Shown in pieces: positions 1 to 9,110 of a DNA stretch of 47,134 nucleotides. Position 1 is the stretch's first letter. Each line of letters opens with the position of its first letter. Source of the DNA: Nodosilinea sp. LEGE 07088 (GTDB lineage Bacteria; Cyanobacteriota; Cyanobacteriia; Phormidesmidales; Phormidesmidaceae); assembly GCF_015207395.1 (NCBI RefSeq), contig NZ_JADEWX010000033.1, positions 1-47,134 of the forward strand, read 5' to 3'. The position numbers and the translations under genes were made by a program. The notes under the pieces are model-generated. The model was given only the letters and a program-made list of their open reading frames with translations, did not search any database and was not told the origin of the DNA.

Positions 1-148
1 AACCTCGTCTGCTGATGCTACCCTCCCATTACTGGTTGAATATTCCGATGCGGACATCTGCCTGAACACTGGCAGGGAAGGACTTTCAGGAGTCCTTCCA
101 ACTCCCCCGAACGACTTCGAGTCGCGCGGCTAACAATCTTATTAGAGA

Positions 149-290
149 GAAAGTTTCCGTATATTATCCCTGTCAGGGTAGATAGGCAGAAAGTTTCGGT
201 ATATCTACCTCAATCTGCCAGATCGCGCGAAACTTTCCGTATATTATCCGGATCTGGGTGGATATCCGGAAACTTTCCGCATATCTTAGC
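149..290. repeat. Four direct repeats at exact 40-bp period upstream of integrase
   Basis: Four copies of a roughly 21-bp motif, GAAA(G/C)TTTCCGTATATTATCC with variations, start at 149, 189, 229 and 269. The 40-bp step is exact and the spacers are 19 bp. Units 1 and 3 are also alike in their spacers. GGTAGATA (177-184) and TATCTACC (202-209) form an inverted repeat. The array ends about 45 bp before the integrase ATG, where the attI site and intI promoter lie in known integrons. A role as integrase-binding or attI direct repeats, or as operators, is inference. Confidence 0.8.
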
Positions 291-336
291 CATAGTACGT
301 ATAGACTATAAGTAGCATTTATCACGTTGCCTACTG

Positions 337-1317
337 ATGGCACATGAACCTTCCCTCCAGAAGAGACCCAAAAAGCTGTTAGATCAGGTCAGTGAGTCCA
401 TGCGGTTGAAGCATTATGCCTACCGTACAGAAGAAACCTATATCCAGTGGATTAGGCGATACATTCTGTTTCACAATAAGCGTCATCCTAGAGAGATGGG
501 GCGGCCTGAGATTGAAGCTTTTTTGACGAACCTGGCTGTAAATCGGCAGGTTGCGGCCTCGACTCAAAACCAAGCACTTAACGCTGTATTGTTTCTGTAC
601 CGTGAGGTTTTAGGGATTGAGATTGCTGGCATCAACGCTGTTAGGGCTAACCAACCGCGCAATTTGCCGGTCGTTTTAACCAAGGCCGAAGCATTGGCCA
701 TCCTTGAGAGGATCGATGGTGCTCAGCAGCTTGTGGTCAAGCTTCTCTATGGCAGTGGCTTGCGACTCTCCGAAGCATTGCAATTGCGGATTAAAGATCT
801 TGATTTTGCCCAACAGCAAATCATCGTCAGAGACGGTAAGGGGCGAAAGAATCGGGTCACGATGCTGCCAGTGAGCGCACTCGCAGAACTTCAGGACCAT
901 TTGGTCGGTATTCGGCGACAACACCAGCAAGACTTAGGACGTGGTTTTGGGTCGGTCTTTTTACCGTTTGCCTTAGAACGGAAGTATCCCAATGCTAATC
1001 GAGACTGGATATGGCAGTATGTTTTCCCAGCGGGCCGAATCGTGAGAGGCCCTCGAAGTGGAGAAATGCGGCGGCACCATTTGCATGAGAGCGGGATTCA
1101 AAAAGCAGTCAAGCAAGCCGTTCGGCAGGCACAAATTGCTAAGAAAGTCGGTTGTCATACATTTCGCCATAGCTTTGCGACTCACCTTTTAGAAGCTGGC
1201 TATGACATTCGCACGATACAGGAACTTCTGGGTCACAAAGACGTAAAGACAACCATGATTTATACCCACGTCTTAAACCGAGGCGGACGAGGGGTGAGAA
1301 GTCCGCTGGATAGTTAG
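337..1317 (+). CDS. intI: Integron integrase (IntI-type tyrosine recombinase)
   Basis: Site-specific tyrosine recombinase of 326 aa. An N-terminal SAM-like core-binding domain covers about residues 12-95 and the catalytic domain about 110-312. All catalytic residues are visible: R143 ([10 protein letters not shown]), K168, H274 and R277 ([13 protein letters not shown]), H300 ([10 protein letters not shown]) and nucleophile Y309. An extra segment around residues 212-232 ([20 protein letters not shown]), followed by [17 protein letters not shown], is the hallmark separating IntI from XerC/D, so this is an integron-type integrase. The length fits the family (about 320-340 aa). It reads away from the left edge, so attI and any cassettes would lie at or left of position 1-300. 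The ATG has no clear Shine-Dalgarno sequence. The enzyme looks intact; whether a cassette array exists cannot be seen here. Confidence 0.93.
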   Translation: MAHEPSLQKRPKKLLDQVSESMRLKHYAYRTEETYIQWIRRYILFHNKRHPREMGRPEIEAFLTNLAVNRQVAASTQNQALNAVLFLYREVLGIEIAGINAVRANQPRNLPVVLTKAEALAILERIDGAQQLVVKLLYGSGLRLSEALQLRIKDLDFAQQQIIVRDGKGRKNRVTMLPVSALAELQDHLVGIRRQHQQDLGRGFGSVFLPFALERKYPNANRDWIWQYVFPAGRIVRGPRSGEMRRHHLHESGIQKAVKQAVRQAQIAKKVGCHTFRHSFATHLLEAGYDIRTIQELLGHKDVKTTMIYTHVLNRGGRGVRSPLDS

Positions 1318-1518
1318 TACAGCGGCCATGCCCTAATCATTCCAGTACGGTTGACTGAGGGCAGGTGCACCAGTACACTCAGACCTTAAGCCGCTCAGCA
1401 ATGTGCGGTGACTCCACAGGACTCGAAAACTTTAGCGCTGCCGGAAGGTGTTAGCACCACCAACCGACAGCTGACCCCGCAAATCTAACAGGCAGATTGC
1501 GAGGCTACGGTCGATCGT

Positions 1519-1563
1519 ACCCTAGCCCCCTCAGTTTGCACCTCAACTGCGGGCGGCTAGGGT
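1519..1563. terminator. Imperfect hairpin downstream of intI
   Basis: Outer arms ACCCTAGCC (1519-1527) and GGCTAGGGT (1555-1563), with inner arms CAGTT (1532-1536) and AACTG (1545-1549), form a two-part stem with unpaired bases on each side. TTTT follows at 1563-1566, so it may end intI transcription. A bipartite stem with asymmetric unpaired bases also resembles attC folding. I could not match flanking RYYYAAC/GTTRRRY cores, so terminator is preferred. Confidence 0.45.
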
Positions 1564-1761
1564 TTTCGCGTTCTGTTTTCCTCAGCCTTTCCCCTCCACT
1601 GGAGGGGTGCCCGCAGGGCGGGGTGGGTCTGTCTCGGCATACACCAGTCGCTTACTGCGAGTAAGTGCTTGTCGCGCAGGTTTTACCCACCCCCTGCCCC
1701 TCCCGTTCAGGGATTTGCGGTTAGGGCTTGCTCACTGAAAACGCAAAAGGAAGCAGAACCG

Positions 1762-2052
1762 ATGTTTGAATCTAAGGAAACTCCAGGGACCGGATCCCTG
1801 CCTGTACCGCCCAGTTCTGGGACTACAAATAGAGGGACTCGGTCCCTCAACCCAGAGAAAGTGCGCCACCTGCTCTACGGCAGCCTTGCCGGGATAGACC
1901 GCACCATCAAAAGCCTCCACGCTCTCGGCTACGCCGAGCCCAACGACTGGTCAGAGCCCATGCCCGTGCCGCCCAGCAGTGCCGAGCCCCGGTTGTCGAG
2001 CGAAGTCGAGACATGGATGGTGATACTGACCAAAACCTTGCTGCTGGAGTAA
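1762..2052 (+). CDS. Small conserved cyanobacterial protein of unknown function
   Basis: A 96-aa protein. The frame is open further upstream (from 1669), but ATG 1762 is chosen because AGGAAG lies just before it and the upstream residues are proline-rich with no family look. The first 35 residues are low-complexity (Ser, Thr, Pro, Gly). The core, about residues 37-70, contains EKVRHLLYGSLAGIDRTIK followed by LHALGYAEPNDWSEP. I recall that core from small hypothetical proteins in many filamentous cyanobacteria, where it often ends in a short helix with LTK, as here (VILTKTLLLE). No function is known to me. It stands alone between the integrase and the terminator shared with dnaK, so it could be cassette-like cargo, but nothing proves that. 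Confidence 0.6.
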   Translation: MFESKETPGTGSLPVPPSSGTTNRGTRSLNPEKVRHLLYGSLAGIDRTIKSLHALGYAEPNDWSEPMPVPPSSAEPRLSSEVETWMVILTKTLLLE

Positions 2053-2107
2053 ACAGTCGCTTACTTTTGCCCCAGAGCCCGCAATTTTCCGCATTCAGGG
2101 CTCGACC

Positions 2108-2122
2108 AGAAACCCGGTTTCG
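2108..2122. repeat. 15-bp palindromic repeat (AGAAACCSGGTTTCT family)
   Basis: AGAAACCCGGTTTCG, intergenic. It matches 14 of 15 positions of the palindrome also found at 18021, 19307 and 35994. Confidence 0.55.
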
Positions 2123-2171
2123 GTGGCCCGGTGACCCAGATGACCCATTTGGCCCAATCGCCCTCAACCAC

Positions 2172-2201
2172 AAAAAAAGCGGATAGCGATCAGCTATCCG
2201 C
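2172..2201 (-). terminator. Rho-independent terminator of dnaK
   Basis: Perfect 9-bp stem GCGGATAGC/GCTATCCGC (2179-2187 and 2193-2201) with a 5-nt loop. On the minus strand it is followed directly by seven T (A run at 2172-2178). It lies about 40 bp after the dnaK stop. Confidence 0.9.
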
Positions 2202-2242
2202 CTCTTTGCTAGCCGGAGCAAGGCTGGGGGTTAGTTACCCCG

Positions 2243-4153
2243 TTAGTTAGAGCCAGGCTCAGAGAACTCGGCATCGATCACATCATCGCCACCGTCGCTA
2301 TCGCCGGAGGTGGCATCGGGGCCGGGGGCGGCACCTTCGGCAGTGTCGCCGCCCGCCTGCTGATACAGGTTGGTGCTGATGCCGTAGAGGGTTTGCTGTA
2401 GCTCACTGGTGAGGGTTTTGATGGTGTCAAAGTCCTCGGCTTCGATCGCAGCCCGCAGATCCTTGATTTGCCCTTCGGCCTTCTCCTTGTCGGCGGCGGG
2501 CACCTTGTCACCCATGTCGGTCAGCTGCTTCTCAGCCTGGTACGAGAGCGAGTCGGCCTGGTTCTTGAGGTCGATACGCTCGCGCCGCTCTTTGTCGGCA
2601 GCGGAGTTAGCTTCGGCATCTTTCACCATGCGCTCGACTTCGTTTTCGTCGAGGGTAGAAGCACCCGAGATGGTGATGGTCTGCTCTTTGCCGGTGCCCT
2701 TATCTTTGGCGGTGACATTGAGAATGCCGTTGGCATCAATGTCGAAGATCACCTCGATTTGGGGCACGCCTCGGGGCGCCGGGGGAATGCCGGAGAGCTG
2801 GAAGGTACCGAGACTCTTGTTGTCGGTAGCCATTTCGCGCTCACCCTGGAGCACCTTGATCTCCACGTTGGTCTGGCCATCTTGGGCGGTGGAGAACACC
2901 TCCGACTTTTTGGTGGGGATGGTGGTGTTGCGGGTGATCAGCTTGGTCATGACGCCGCCCAGGGTTTCGACCCCCAGCGATAGCGGCGTGACATCTAGCA
3001 GCAGAATGTCTTTGACTTCCCCAGCCAGTACGCCGCCCTGAATCGCCGCACCGACAGCCACCACTTCGTCGGGGTTAACGGTTTCGTTGGGCTCTTTGTC
3101 AAGGGTGCGCTTGACCACGTCCTTAATGGCGGGGATGCGGGTGGAACCACCCACCAGCACCACTTCGTCGATGGCGGTCTTGGCGATTTTGGCATCTTTC
3201 AAGGCCTGCTCGACGGGGATGCGGCAGCGATCGATCAGATCGGCGCAGAGTTCTTCGAACTTGGCCCGGGTCAGGGTCATTTCCAGGTGCTTGGGGCCAT
3301 CCTGGGTCGCGGTGATGAAGGGCAGGTTGATTTCGGCCTGGGTCACGCTCGACAGCTCAATTTTGGCTTTCTCAGCGGCTTCGGTCAGCCGCTGGAGAGC
3401 CTGCTTGTCTTTGCGCAGGTCGATGCCTTCGAGCTTTTGGAACTCACTGGCGAGATAATCGACGATCTTTTTGTCGAAGTCGTCGCCGCCCAGGTGGGTG
3501 TCACCGGAGGTGGCCAGCACTTCAAACACGCCGTCGCCCACTTCGAGAATGGAGACGTCGAAGGTACCACCGCCCAGGTCAAAGACCAGAATGGTTTCGT
3601 TGCTCTTGCGATCGAGGCCGTAGGCGAGCGACGCTGCCGTGGGCTCGTTGATAATGCGCAGGACTTCTAGACCGGCGATTTTACCGGCGTCTTTGGTGGC
3701 CTGGCGCTGGGAGTCGTTGAAGTAGGCGGGCACAGTGATCACCGCCTGGGTGACCTTCTCGCCGAGATACTTACCGGCGTCGTCGGCGAGCTTGCGCAGC
3801 ACCTGGGCCGAAATCTCTTCGGGCGAAAACTGCTGGCCCGCTTGGGGACAGTCAATTTTGACGTTGTTGCCCACGTTCAGCACTTTGTAGGCCACTTCGG
3901 TAGACTCGGTTTTAACCTCGTCGTAGCGACGGCCAATAAAGCGCTTGACAGAATAAAAGGTGTTTTCGGTGTTCATCACCGCCTGGCGCTTGGCGATTTG
4001 ACCCACCAGGCGATCGCCATTCTTAGCGTAGGCGACAACCGAGGGGGTAGTGCGAAAACCTTCGGCGTTAGCGATTACGGTAGGTTTACCCCCTTCCATA
4101 ACGGCAACCACTGAGTTAGTGGTACCCAGGTCAATTCCAACTACTTTTCCCAT
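2243..4153 (-). CDS. dnaK: Molecular chaperone DnaK (Hsp70), DnaK2 type
   Basis: ATP-driven Hsp70 chaperone of 636 aa, cytoplasmic, working with DnaJ and GrpE in protein folding and stress recovery. The N-terminal ATPase domain shows the phosphate-binding motif [13 protein letters not shown] at residues 6-18, [31 protein letters not shown] and the second phosphate loop [14 protein letters not shown] near residue 190. The hydrophobic linker [14 protein letters not shown] leads into the substrate-binding domain and lid. The C-terminus is Gly/Asp-rich and ends in DDVIDAEF plus a short tail, as in the principal housekeeping DnaK2 of cyanobacteria. No dnaJ or grpE is adjacent, so this is a single-gene unit with its own terminator. 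The leader just upstream (about 4200-4223) can fold into a short C/G hairpin. No CIRCE (HrcA) element was seen. Confidence 0.97.
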   Translation of the reverse strand: MGKVVGIDLGTTNSVVAVMEGGKPTVIANAEGFRTTPSVVAYAKNGDRLVGQIAKRQAVMNTENTFYSVKRFIGRRYDEVKTESTEVAYKVLNVGNNVKIDCPQAGQQFSPEEISAQVLRKLADDAGKYLGEKVTQAVITVPAYFNDSQRQATKDAGKIAGLEVLRIINEPTAASLAYGLDRKSNETILVFDLGGGTFDVSILEVGDGVFEVLATSGDTHLGGDDFDKKIVDYLASEFQKLEGIDLRKDKQALQRLTEAAEKAKIELSSVTQAEINLPFITATQDGPKHLEMTLTRAKFEELCADLIDRCRIPVEQALKDAKIAKTAIDEVVLVGGSTRIPAIKDVVKRTLDKEPNETVNPDEVVAVGAAIQGGVLAGEVKDILLLDVTPLSLGVETLGGVMTKLITRNTTIPTKKSEVFSTAQDGQTNVEIKVLQGEREMATDNKSLGTFQLSGIPPAPRGVPQIEVIFDIDANGILNVTAKDKGTGKEQTITISGASTLDENEVERMVKDAEANSAADKERRERIDLKNQADSLSYQAEKQLTDMGDKVPAADKEKAEGQIKDLRAAIEAEDFDTIKTLTSELQQTLYGISTNLYQQAGGDTAEGAAPGPDATSGDSDGGDDVIDAEFSEPGSN

Positions 4154-4433
4154 ATTTTTTGCTCCGGCTTGACAGATATTCCTATATTGCTGGCAAATCC
4201 CCTTTCTCTGAAGGGGGGGATACCGAACCGTTAGAGGCGTGGTTAACGCCGGAGAGGGGTTTGGGCTGGTGGATGGACAGGGGGCCTAGCTGAGGCTGGA
4301 TGATCTCACGATAGCCACAGACACCGAGGTGATGATGGTTAGCGTTACGGCTTGTTTGGCTCTTGGCGCGTGAGTAAACAGCGATTAAAGGAGCGTTGGC
4401 TTTCGTTGCTGCGTCGGCCAGTCAACAGGCCTT

Positions 4434-4463
4434 CAATACCAATAGGCTCAATACCAATAGGCT
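4434..4463. repeat. Perfect tandem duplication of 15 bp
   Basis: CAATACCAATAGGCT occurs twice head to tail (4434-4448, 4449-4463), ending 8 bp before the stop codon of the minus-strand gene at 4472. It looks like a recent slippage event. Confidence 0.8.
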
Positions 4464-4471
4464 CATTGAGG

Positions 4472-4939
4472 TCAGGCCATTCGATCGCATAGCCATCCCC
4501 GTCCTAGAGCCGTGAGGCGTAGGTTGACGATCGCACGTTTATAAACCACAATCAATCGCTGCTCGGCCAGCCCTTGCAGCAACCGCTGGCGATCGCCAGC
4601 TGGCACCCGCCGACGGATCTGGTCGGGGCCAATGCGGCCCCCAAGGCACGATCGCAGAATTAGCTTCTCATCGGGGGTGACGGGCCAGACCGAGCGATCG
4701 AGGTTGAGCAGGGTTTTGCCGGTAAGGGTGAGGCCAAACTGGCTGATATCGTGGTCATAGGTGAGCCAACCCCTAACCTGAAGGGTCTGACAGGCCTGGG
4801 TGCGCCGTTTGAACGAGCTTTTGAGCGCAGTCGGTAGCGCGGTGAGGGTGTCGCAGCGGCCGCCAGCCGCCTCAAGGTGGCTTAAAATATCCAGCTCAAG
4901 GGGAGTTGGTGCTGACGGCGTAGCGAGGGAGGCAGTCAT
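4472..4939 (-). CDS. Hypothetical winged-helix-like protein
   Basis: A 155-aa soluble protein. Residues about 12-75 (ELDILSHLEAAGGRCDT, then KRRTQACQTLQVRGWLTY) look like a winged-helix/MarR-like fold. A second similar half follows (DEKLILRSCLGGRIGPDQI to LAEQRLIVVYKRAIVNLRLT), so the protein may be two tandem winged-helix units. It starts at ATG 4939 and stands divergent to the TPR gene at 5094, sharing a 154-bp intergenic region. No catalytic motif is visible. A DNA- or protein-binding role is inference from the fold impression only; I do not recognise a named family. Confidence 0.65.
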   Translation of the reverse strand: MTASLATPSAPTPLELDILSHLEAAGGRCDTLTALPTALKSSFKRRTQACQTLQVRGWLTYDHDISQFGLTLTGKTLLNLDRSVWPVTPDEKLILRSCLGGRIGPDQIRRRVPAGDRQRLLQGLAEQRLIVVYKRAIVNLRLTALGRGWLCDRMA

Positions 4940-5093
4940 TGGGACTGATAATGGAGCTGTTGTCCTGAAATGTTGGGCTTGGGCCTGAAATGTGATGAAA
5001 GGGGCGACGGTGATGGCCCCAGGATGTCAATCTTGTGGCATCGCTCTAGTTCATACTAACTAGTCTATACCTGTCGCCTGCATCTTACCCATT

Positions 5094-7427
5094 GTGACCG
5101 CTGCCGTGTCTTTGACGTCTCAAACCTATCTGGGCCACAACCAGGAAGCCTACCAGGAGCTGCGGTTGGCTCTACAGCTCAACCTGCGACGGCAGCTGCT
5201 GCTGGCGGTGTGCGATGACGCGGCCCTGCAAGAGCAGCTGGCCCAGCGCCTGGAGGTCCACTTTGCTCCCCTGCCCGATACGGTGCCCCTGGCCCCGGAG
5301 GTGCGATCGCGGCAGTTGACGTTAGCCACCCTGCGACTCAGCGGCGATCGCCCCGACCTGGTGCGCGAAGTCTTGCGCTGGCTCAAGCAGCAGCAGCGAC
5401 TGCGGGGGACTGTGCCGACCACACCTGTCTTTCAAATTGTGGGCATCGACCAGCTCACCCGCCAGTCGCCCACGGTGCAAAATCGGTTTTTGGCCTCGCT
5501 GATTCGGGTCGATGCGCTGCTGACTCAGCTCGACTGTCGGCTGGTGGTGTGGGTACCGCGCCCCTGGCTGGGCAAAATTCGCCAGTCGGTGCCAGGGTTT
5601 TGGCGATCGCGCAGCGGTCTCTTTGAGTTTGTGGGCGACCCTGCCCCAGTTGTCCCGGCAGGGCAGGGGCCATCCGCTCCCAGTGCTGGCCCGTATCACG
5701 CGGCGGCCCCCAGGCTAACTCAGGCCGCACCAACTCAAGACGCCCCTGCCCAACCTGAACTGTGGCGGGTGCTCCGCGATGACCTGTCTACCTTTGAGCA
5801 GACTGCTCCCAGCGCCGCTGAGGTGACTTCACCGTCTGCCGCGCCGCCAGCCCCTACCGCGCCCGCGCCGCCGCCTGCCGCTACCGAACGACCGCCATTG
5901 CTTGACCTCCCTACCCTGTTGGGAACAGCAAATGCTCCAGATGCCTCCAAGCCAAGCGCTAATGCTGCTGGCACGGCTTTAAGACCGGGGGAATTTGCCA
6001 GTGTGGCGATGCCCCCGGTAGGCGCTACAGCCGCAGAGACCCTGGCGGCGCTGCAAGCGTCTCTGCCGATGCTACCCGACCTGGAGCAATCCTCGGCCTC
6101 GGCTTTGTCTACCGACCGTCCTTTTTCACAGACCCTACAACTACCGGTTGACTTAGCTGAAGATGCGGCTTTGGCAAACCTCTGGCACTACATTCAACAG
6201 CTGGCTGACCAGCAGGCCGGGCCCCTCACCCTGTCGCGCGCCTATCTCACCCTGGGGCAAATGGTGCGCGATCGCGCGGTGGTCAATGCCCCCACGGCGA
6301 ATGCCCTAGGGTTTGCCGCTGCTGTCTACGACAGGGCGCTGGTGGGGCTGCCCGAAGGGGGAACCGATTGGTGTGACGCCCTCAACGACCTGGCCAGCCT
6401 CTACTGGCTTCAGGGGCAGCAGGGCGATATGGCCGCCGCCGCCCCCTGGCTAAAACGCAGCATTGAAACCTACGAAAAGGCCGTTAAAGGAAGTCAGAAA
6501 ACGATTCCCGCCGACACCCTGGGGCGGATCTACGGCAACCTGGGCACCGTCTACGGGCTGTTGGCCAACCTAGACGATCCGGTGCTCTGTCTGGAGCAGG
6601 CGGTAGCGGCCTATCAGCGAGCGATCGAGCAATGCCCCGCAGCCCAGGCACCCCTGGACTATGCCAACCTGCAAAATAGTTTGGGCGCCATTCACTGGCG
6701 GCTGTCCCAATATGCTGACGCGGCCTCTCCAGGGGAGAACCGTGCTCAATACCACCTGACCCAGGCGGTTACGGCCTACGACGCAGCACTGCAGCACCGT
6801 ACCGCTGAAGCTGCGCCCCTGGAGTATGCCATGGTGCAAAACAACCTGGGCATCGCCTACTGGAGTTTGGCCCAGCACCAGCAGCCGGTAGTGTTGCTCG
6901 AACGGGCGATCGCAGCCTATCGGTCGGCCCTCACCTACCGCACCCTGGATGTGGCTCCAGCGGGCTGTGCGGCCACCGCTAACAACCTGGGCACCGCCTA
7001 CTGGGATCTGGCTCAGCAGGTGGCCCTCACTAGCGAGCACCGGATCGATGCTCTACAACAGGCGATCGAAGCCTACGAAGCCGCCCTGTCCGCCGCCGAA
7101 ATTGCCCTGCAAGCGCCATCCTCCCCCGACCTCGGGTTTGACCTGTGGGCCACCTGCCACAGTGCTGGGGTAGTGCATGATCAGCTGGCTCAAGCCCTGC
7201 CCGCCGACCAGGCCGAAACCCGCCAGCGCCATCTGCAAGCAGCTTTACAGCATTACCTGTTAGCCTACCGAGGCTGGCGCGACAGCCCCCCTCAGCTGGA
7301 GGTGCTGATTACAGCCCTGGTCTACAACGCCCACCTCAATTTCGAAATCTTTGGCACTGCGGGGCAGCAGACGGTATTGTCAAAACTCCCTGGTGAACTG
7401 CTGCCTGAGGTGCTGCGACGGCTGTAG
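5094..7427 (+). CDS. Large TPR-repeat protein with N-terminal ATPase-like domain
   Basis: A 777-aa protein in three parts. Residues about 1-185 resemble a cyanobacterial domain related to AAA/STAND-type folds (LLLAVCDDAALQEQLAQRL, VFQIVGIDQLTRQSPTVQNRFLASL, CRLVVWVPRPWL). They lack a recognisable Walker A, so ATP hydrolysis is doubtful. About 190-340 is a Pro/Ala-rich low-complexity linker. About 350-777 holds tetratricopeptide-type repeats with the recurring pattern Y-N-L-G-x-(V/I)-Y-x-x-L-A, for example GNLGTVYGLLANL and NNLGIAYWSLAQH, plus AYxxAL helices. Start is GTG 5094; no in-frame ATG fits better. It is probably a protein-protein scaffold in the cytoplasm. It is divergent from the gene at 4472 and not in an obvious operon. 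Confidence 0.85.
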   Translation: MTAAVSLTSQTYLGHNQEAYQELRLALQLNLRRQLLLAVCDDAALQEQLAQRLEVHFAPLPDTVPLAPEVRSRQLTLATLRLSGDRPDLVREVLRWLKQQQRLRGTVPTTPVFQIVGIDQLTRQSPTVQNRFLASLIRVDALLTQLDCRLVVWVPRPWLGKIRQSVPGFWRSRSGLFEFVGDPAPVVPAGQGPSAPSAGPYHAAAPRLTQAAPTQDAPAQPELWRVLRDDLSTFEQTAPSAAEVTSPSAAPPAPTAPAPPPAATERPPLLDLPTLLGTANAPDASKPSANAAGTALRPGEFASVAMPPVGATAAETLAALQASLPMLPDLEQSSASALSTDRPFSQTLQLPVDLAEDAALANLWHYIQQLADQQAGPLTLSRAYLTLGQMVRDRAVVNAPTANALGFAAAVYDRALVGLPEGGTDWCDALNDLASLYWLQGQQGDMAAAAPWLKRSIETYEKAVKGSQKTIPADTLGRIYGNLGTVYGLLANLDDPVLCLEQAVAAYQRAIEQCPAAQAPLDYANLQNSLGAIHWRLSQYADAASPGENRAQYHLTQAVTAYDAALQHRTAEAAPLEYAMVQNNLGIAYWSLAQHQQPVVLLERAIAAYRSALTYRTLDVAPAGCAATANNLGTAYWDLAQQVALTSEHRIDALQQAIEAYEAALSAAEIALQAPSSPDLGFDLWATCHSAGVVHDQLAQALPADQAETRQRHLQAALQHYLLAYRGWRDSPPQLEVLITALVYNAHLNFEIFGTAGQQTVLSKLPGELLPEVLRRL

Positions 7428-7609
7428 GAAAGAACGGGCTGGAGGTGACAAACACGCTGCTCCCTAAAATTCAAAATCTAAAATCTAAAACATTAAGAAC
7501 CGTCGCGGCTGCCTTCTCAAGGACAAACCCTTGGATAACAATGAAAGGCGTATTAACGATTTGCAACATCTCGCCAGAGCAATGCTCTCGTTGAGATTAG
7601 AGGAGCTCT

Positions 7610-8188
7610 ATGGCCTACTACTGGTTTAAAGCGTTTCACATCATTGGGGTGGTAGTGTGGTTCGCCGGGTTGTTTTACCTGGTGCGTCTGTTTATCTATC
7701 ACGTCGAAGCCGAGGCCGAGCCAGAGCCTGCCCAGGGCATTCTCAAAAAGCAGTACACCATTATGGAAAAGCGCCTCTACGGCATTATCACGACCCCCGG
7801 CATGGTGGTGACGGTGGTGATGGCCATTGGGCTATTGGTGCAAATGCCCGAGTATCTAAAAGACGGCTGGATGCACATCAAGCTGGGCCTGGTGGCGGTG
7901 CTACTGGGCTATCACTTCTACTGTGGGCGGCTGATGCGCCAGCTTCACCGGGGTGAATGCGGCTGGTCGAGCCAGCGGCTGCGGGCGCTGAATGAAGCCC
8001 CGACCCTGCTGCTGGTGGTGATTGTCATGCTGGTGATCTTTAAGAACAACTTCCCCACAGGGGCCACCACCTGGTTGATAGCGGGGCTGGTGGTGGTGAT
8101 GGCCGCAACGATTCAACTCTATGCTCGCAAGCGTCGGCTCGACCAAGAAAAAGAAGCCCTGGGCGCTGCCCCCGAGCCCCAGGCCTGA
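7610..8188 (+). CDS. hemJ: Protoporphyrinogen IX oxidase HemJ
   Basis: Integral-membrane oxidase that converts protoporphyrinogen IX to protoporphyrin IX, the last common step before heme and chlorophyll branch; most cyanobacteria use HemJ rather than HemY/HemG. It has 192 aa with about four to five membrane helices. The start matches the family (MAYYWFKAFHIIGVVVWFAG), including the conserved His10 in helix 1 implicated in heme binding. Further family segments are GLFYLVRLFIYH, KQYTIMEKRLYGIITTPGM, HIKLGLVAVLLGYHFYCG and LRALNEAPTLLL. The C-terminus is a short charged tail. It is a single-gene unit. The ATG at 7610 has GAGG/GGAG-like sequence (gaggagctct) immediately upstream. Confidence 0.95.
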   Translation: MAYYWFKAFHIIGVVVWFAGLFYLVRLFIYHVEAEAEPEPAQGILKKQYTIMEKRLYGIITTPGMVVTVVMAIGLLVQMPEYLKDGWMHIKLGLVAVLLGYHFYCGRLMRQLHRGECGWSSQRLRALNEAPTLLLVVIVMLVIFKNNFPTGATTWLIAGLVVVMAATIQLYARKRRLDQEKEALGAAPEPQA

Positions 8189-8376
8189 CCCCATGGGTGA
8201 GGTAACTCCACGCTATTCATAGGCCACACCCGGGCAAACTACACCGAACTTTGCCTTTGAGAATGGGTACTCTCAGGCAGAGGACTGAGGGCAAAAGCTC
8301 AGGCAGAAGGACTAGTTGACCTGGGCATAGTTTGGTCGCACTGCTAGTGTGGGTGCCAGTTTTGCATAATTCCAAT

Positions 8377-9108
8377 ATGGCTGGTGACCTCCAGCACGCT
8401 ACCAATCCGACAGCTCAGGTATTTTTGGCCTATGCTGCCGCAGACTGGCCGAGCCCGGGGAGGAATGACGGCGCTGCGATCGCCCCTGCTGCCATCGTCG
8501 AGGCTCTGCGCCAGTTGCTGACCGAGGCCCAGATGGCCTACTGGGAGTGCCCGACGCCATGGCCTACTGCTGTTGACTCCGAGTCAGCGATCTCTCGGGC
8601 GACCGAAGCGTGCGATAACTACCTGCTGGTGCTGACGCCCCGTGTTTTGGCCGACGCGCTTTGCCTACAGGGGCTGCTGTTTGCCCTCAGCATGAATAAG
8701 CGAATTGTGCCGGTGCTGGCCGCACCTGTCGCTGTCGAGCATTTGCCAGAGCCGCTGCAAACGCTAGGGATCATTGACTTGCGAAGGAGTGGTTTGCCGT
8801 TAGGGCAGACCACTGAAGGCCGTCAGCTGGTGCAAACCCTGAGCCACGAGGCTCACTATCACCAGACCCACACACAGCTATTGGTTAGAGCCTTGCAGTG
8901 GGAGCGGCAGCAGCGTGACCCTACCCTGCTCTCCAGGGGGGCAGAACTGGCCGGTTACCAACGCTGGCTGGCTAGGGCCCAGCGGCGATCGCGCCATCAG
9001 CCGATTCAGCTGCAAACCCTATACGTGGCCGAAAGTGCCCGCCACTGGGGCGATCGCGATAGTCCTATGGCGGGCACGACTCGCTGGCTCAAGGATTGGC
9101 TGCTGTAG
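8377..9108 (+). CDS. Solitary TIR-domain protein, catalytic Glu replaced
   Basis: A 243-aa protein from ATG 8377 (an in-frame GTG at 8332 would add 15 residues). The TIR domain covers about residues 12-125: VFLAYAAADW (beta A), then ISRATEACDNYLLVLTPRVL (the S-x-x-CDNYLLVLT box), then LCLQGLLFALSMNKRIVPVL. In active TIR NADases the helix after the Cys reads CxxELxxA. Here it is CLQGLLFA, so the usual catalytic Glu is Gly (residue 99 of this start). Residues about 165-225 (HTQLLVRALQWERQQRDPTLLSRGAEL, then LYVAESAR) match the linker that joins TIR to WD40 or nSTAND parts in large cyanobacterial proteins, but here the protein stops after it. It may be a trimmed relative or an adaptor. Cytoplasmic; no partner gene adjacent. 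Confidence 0.8.
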   Translation: MAGDLQHATNPTAQVFLAYAAADWPSPGRNDGAAIAPAAIVEALRQLLTEAQMAYWECPTPWPTAVDSESAISRATEACDNYLLVLTPRVLADALCLQGLLFALSMNKRIVPVLAAPVAVEHLPEPLQTLGIIDLRRSGLPLGQTTEGRQLVQTLSHEAHYHQTHTQLLVRALQWERQQRDPTLLSRGAELAGYQRWLARAQRRSRHQPIQLQTLYVAESARHWGDRDSPMAGTTRWLKDWLL

Positions 9109-9110
9109 CC

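Noticed and set aside
149-290. CRISPR array
   Set aside because: Only four repeats, which differ from one another, with 19-bp spacers that partly resemble each other and no cas genes. It sits at an integrase promoter.
2409-3041. Long plus-strand frames antisense to dnaK
   Set aside because: Typical shadow frames of a G+C-rich, highly conserved gene; no independent start signals.
4169-4200. TTGACA promoter on the plus strand before dnaK
   Set aside because: No -10 element at the right spacing and it points away from dnaK.
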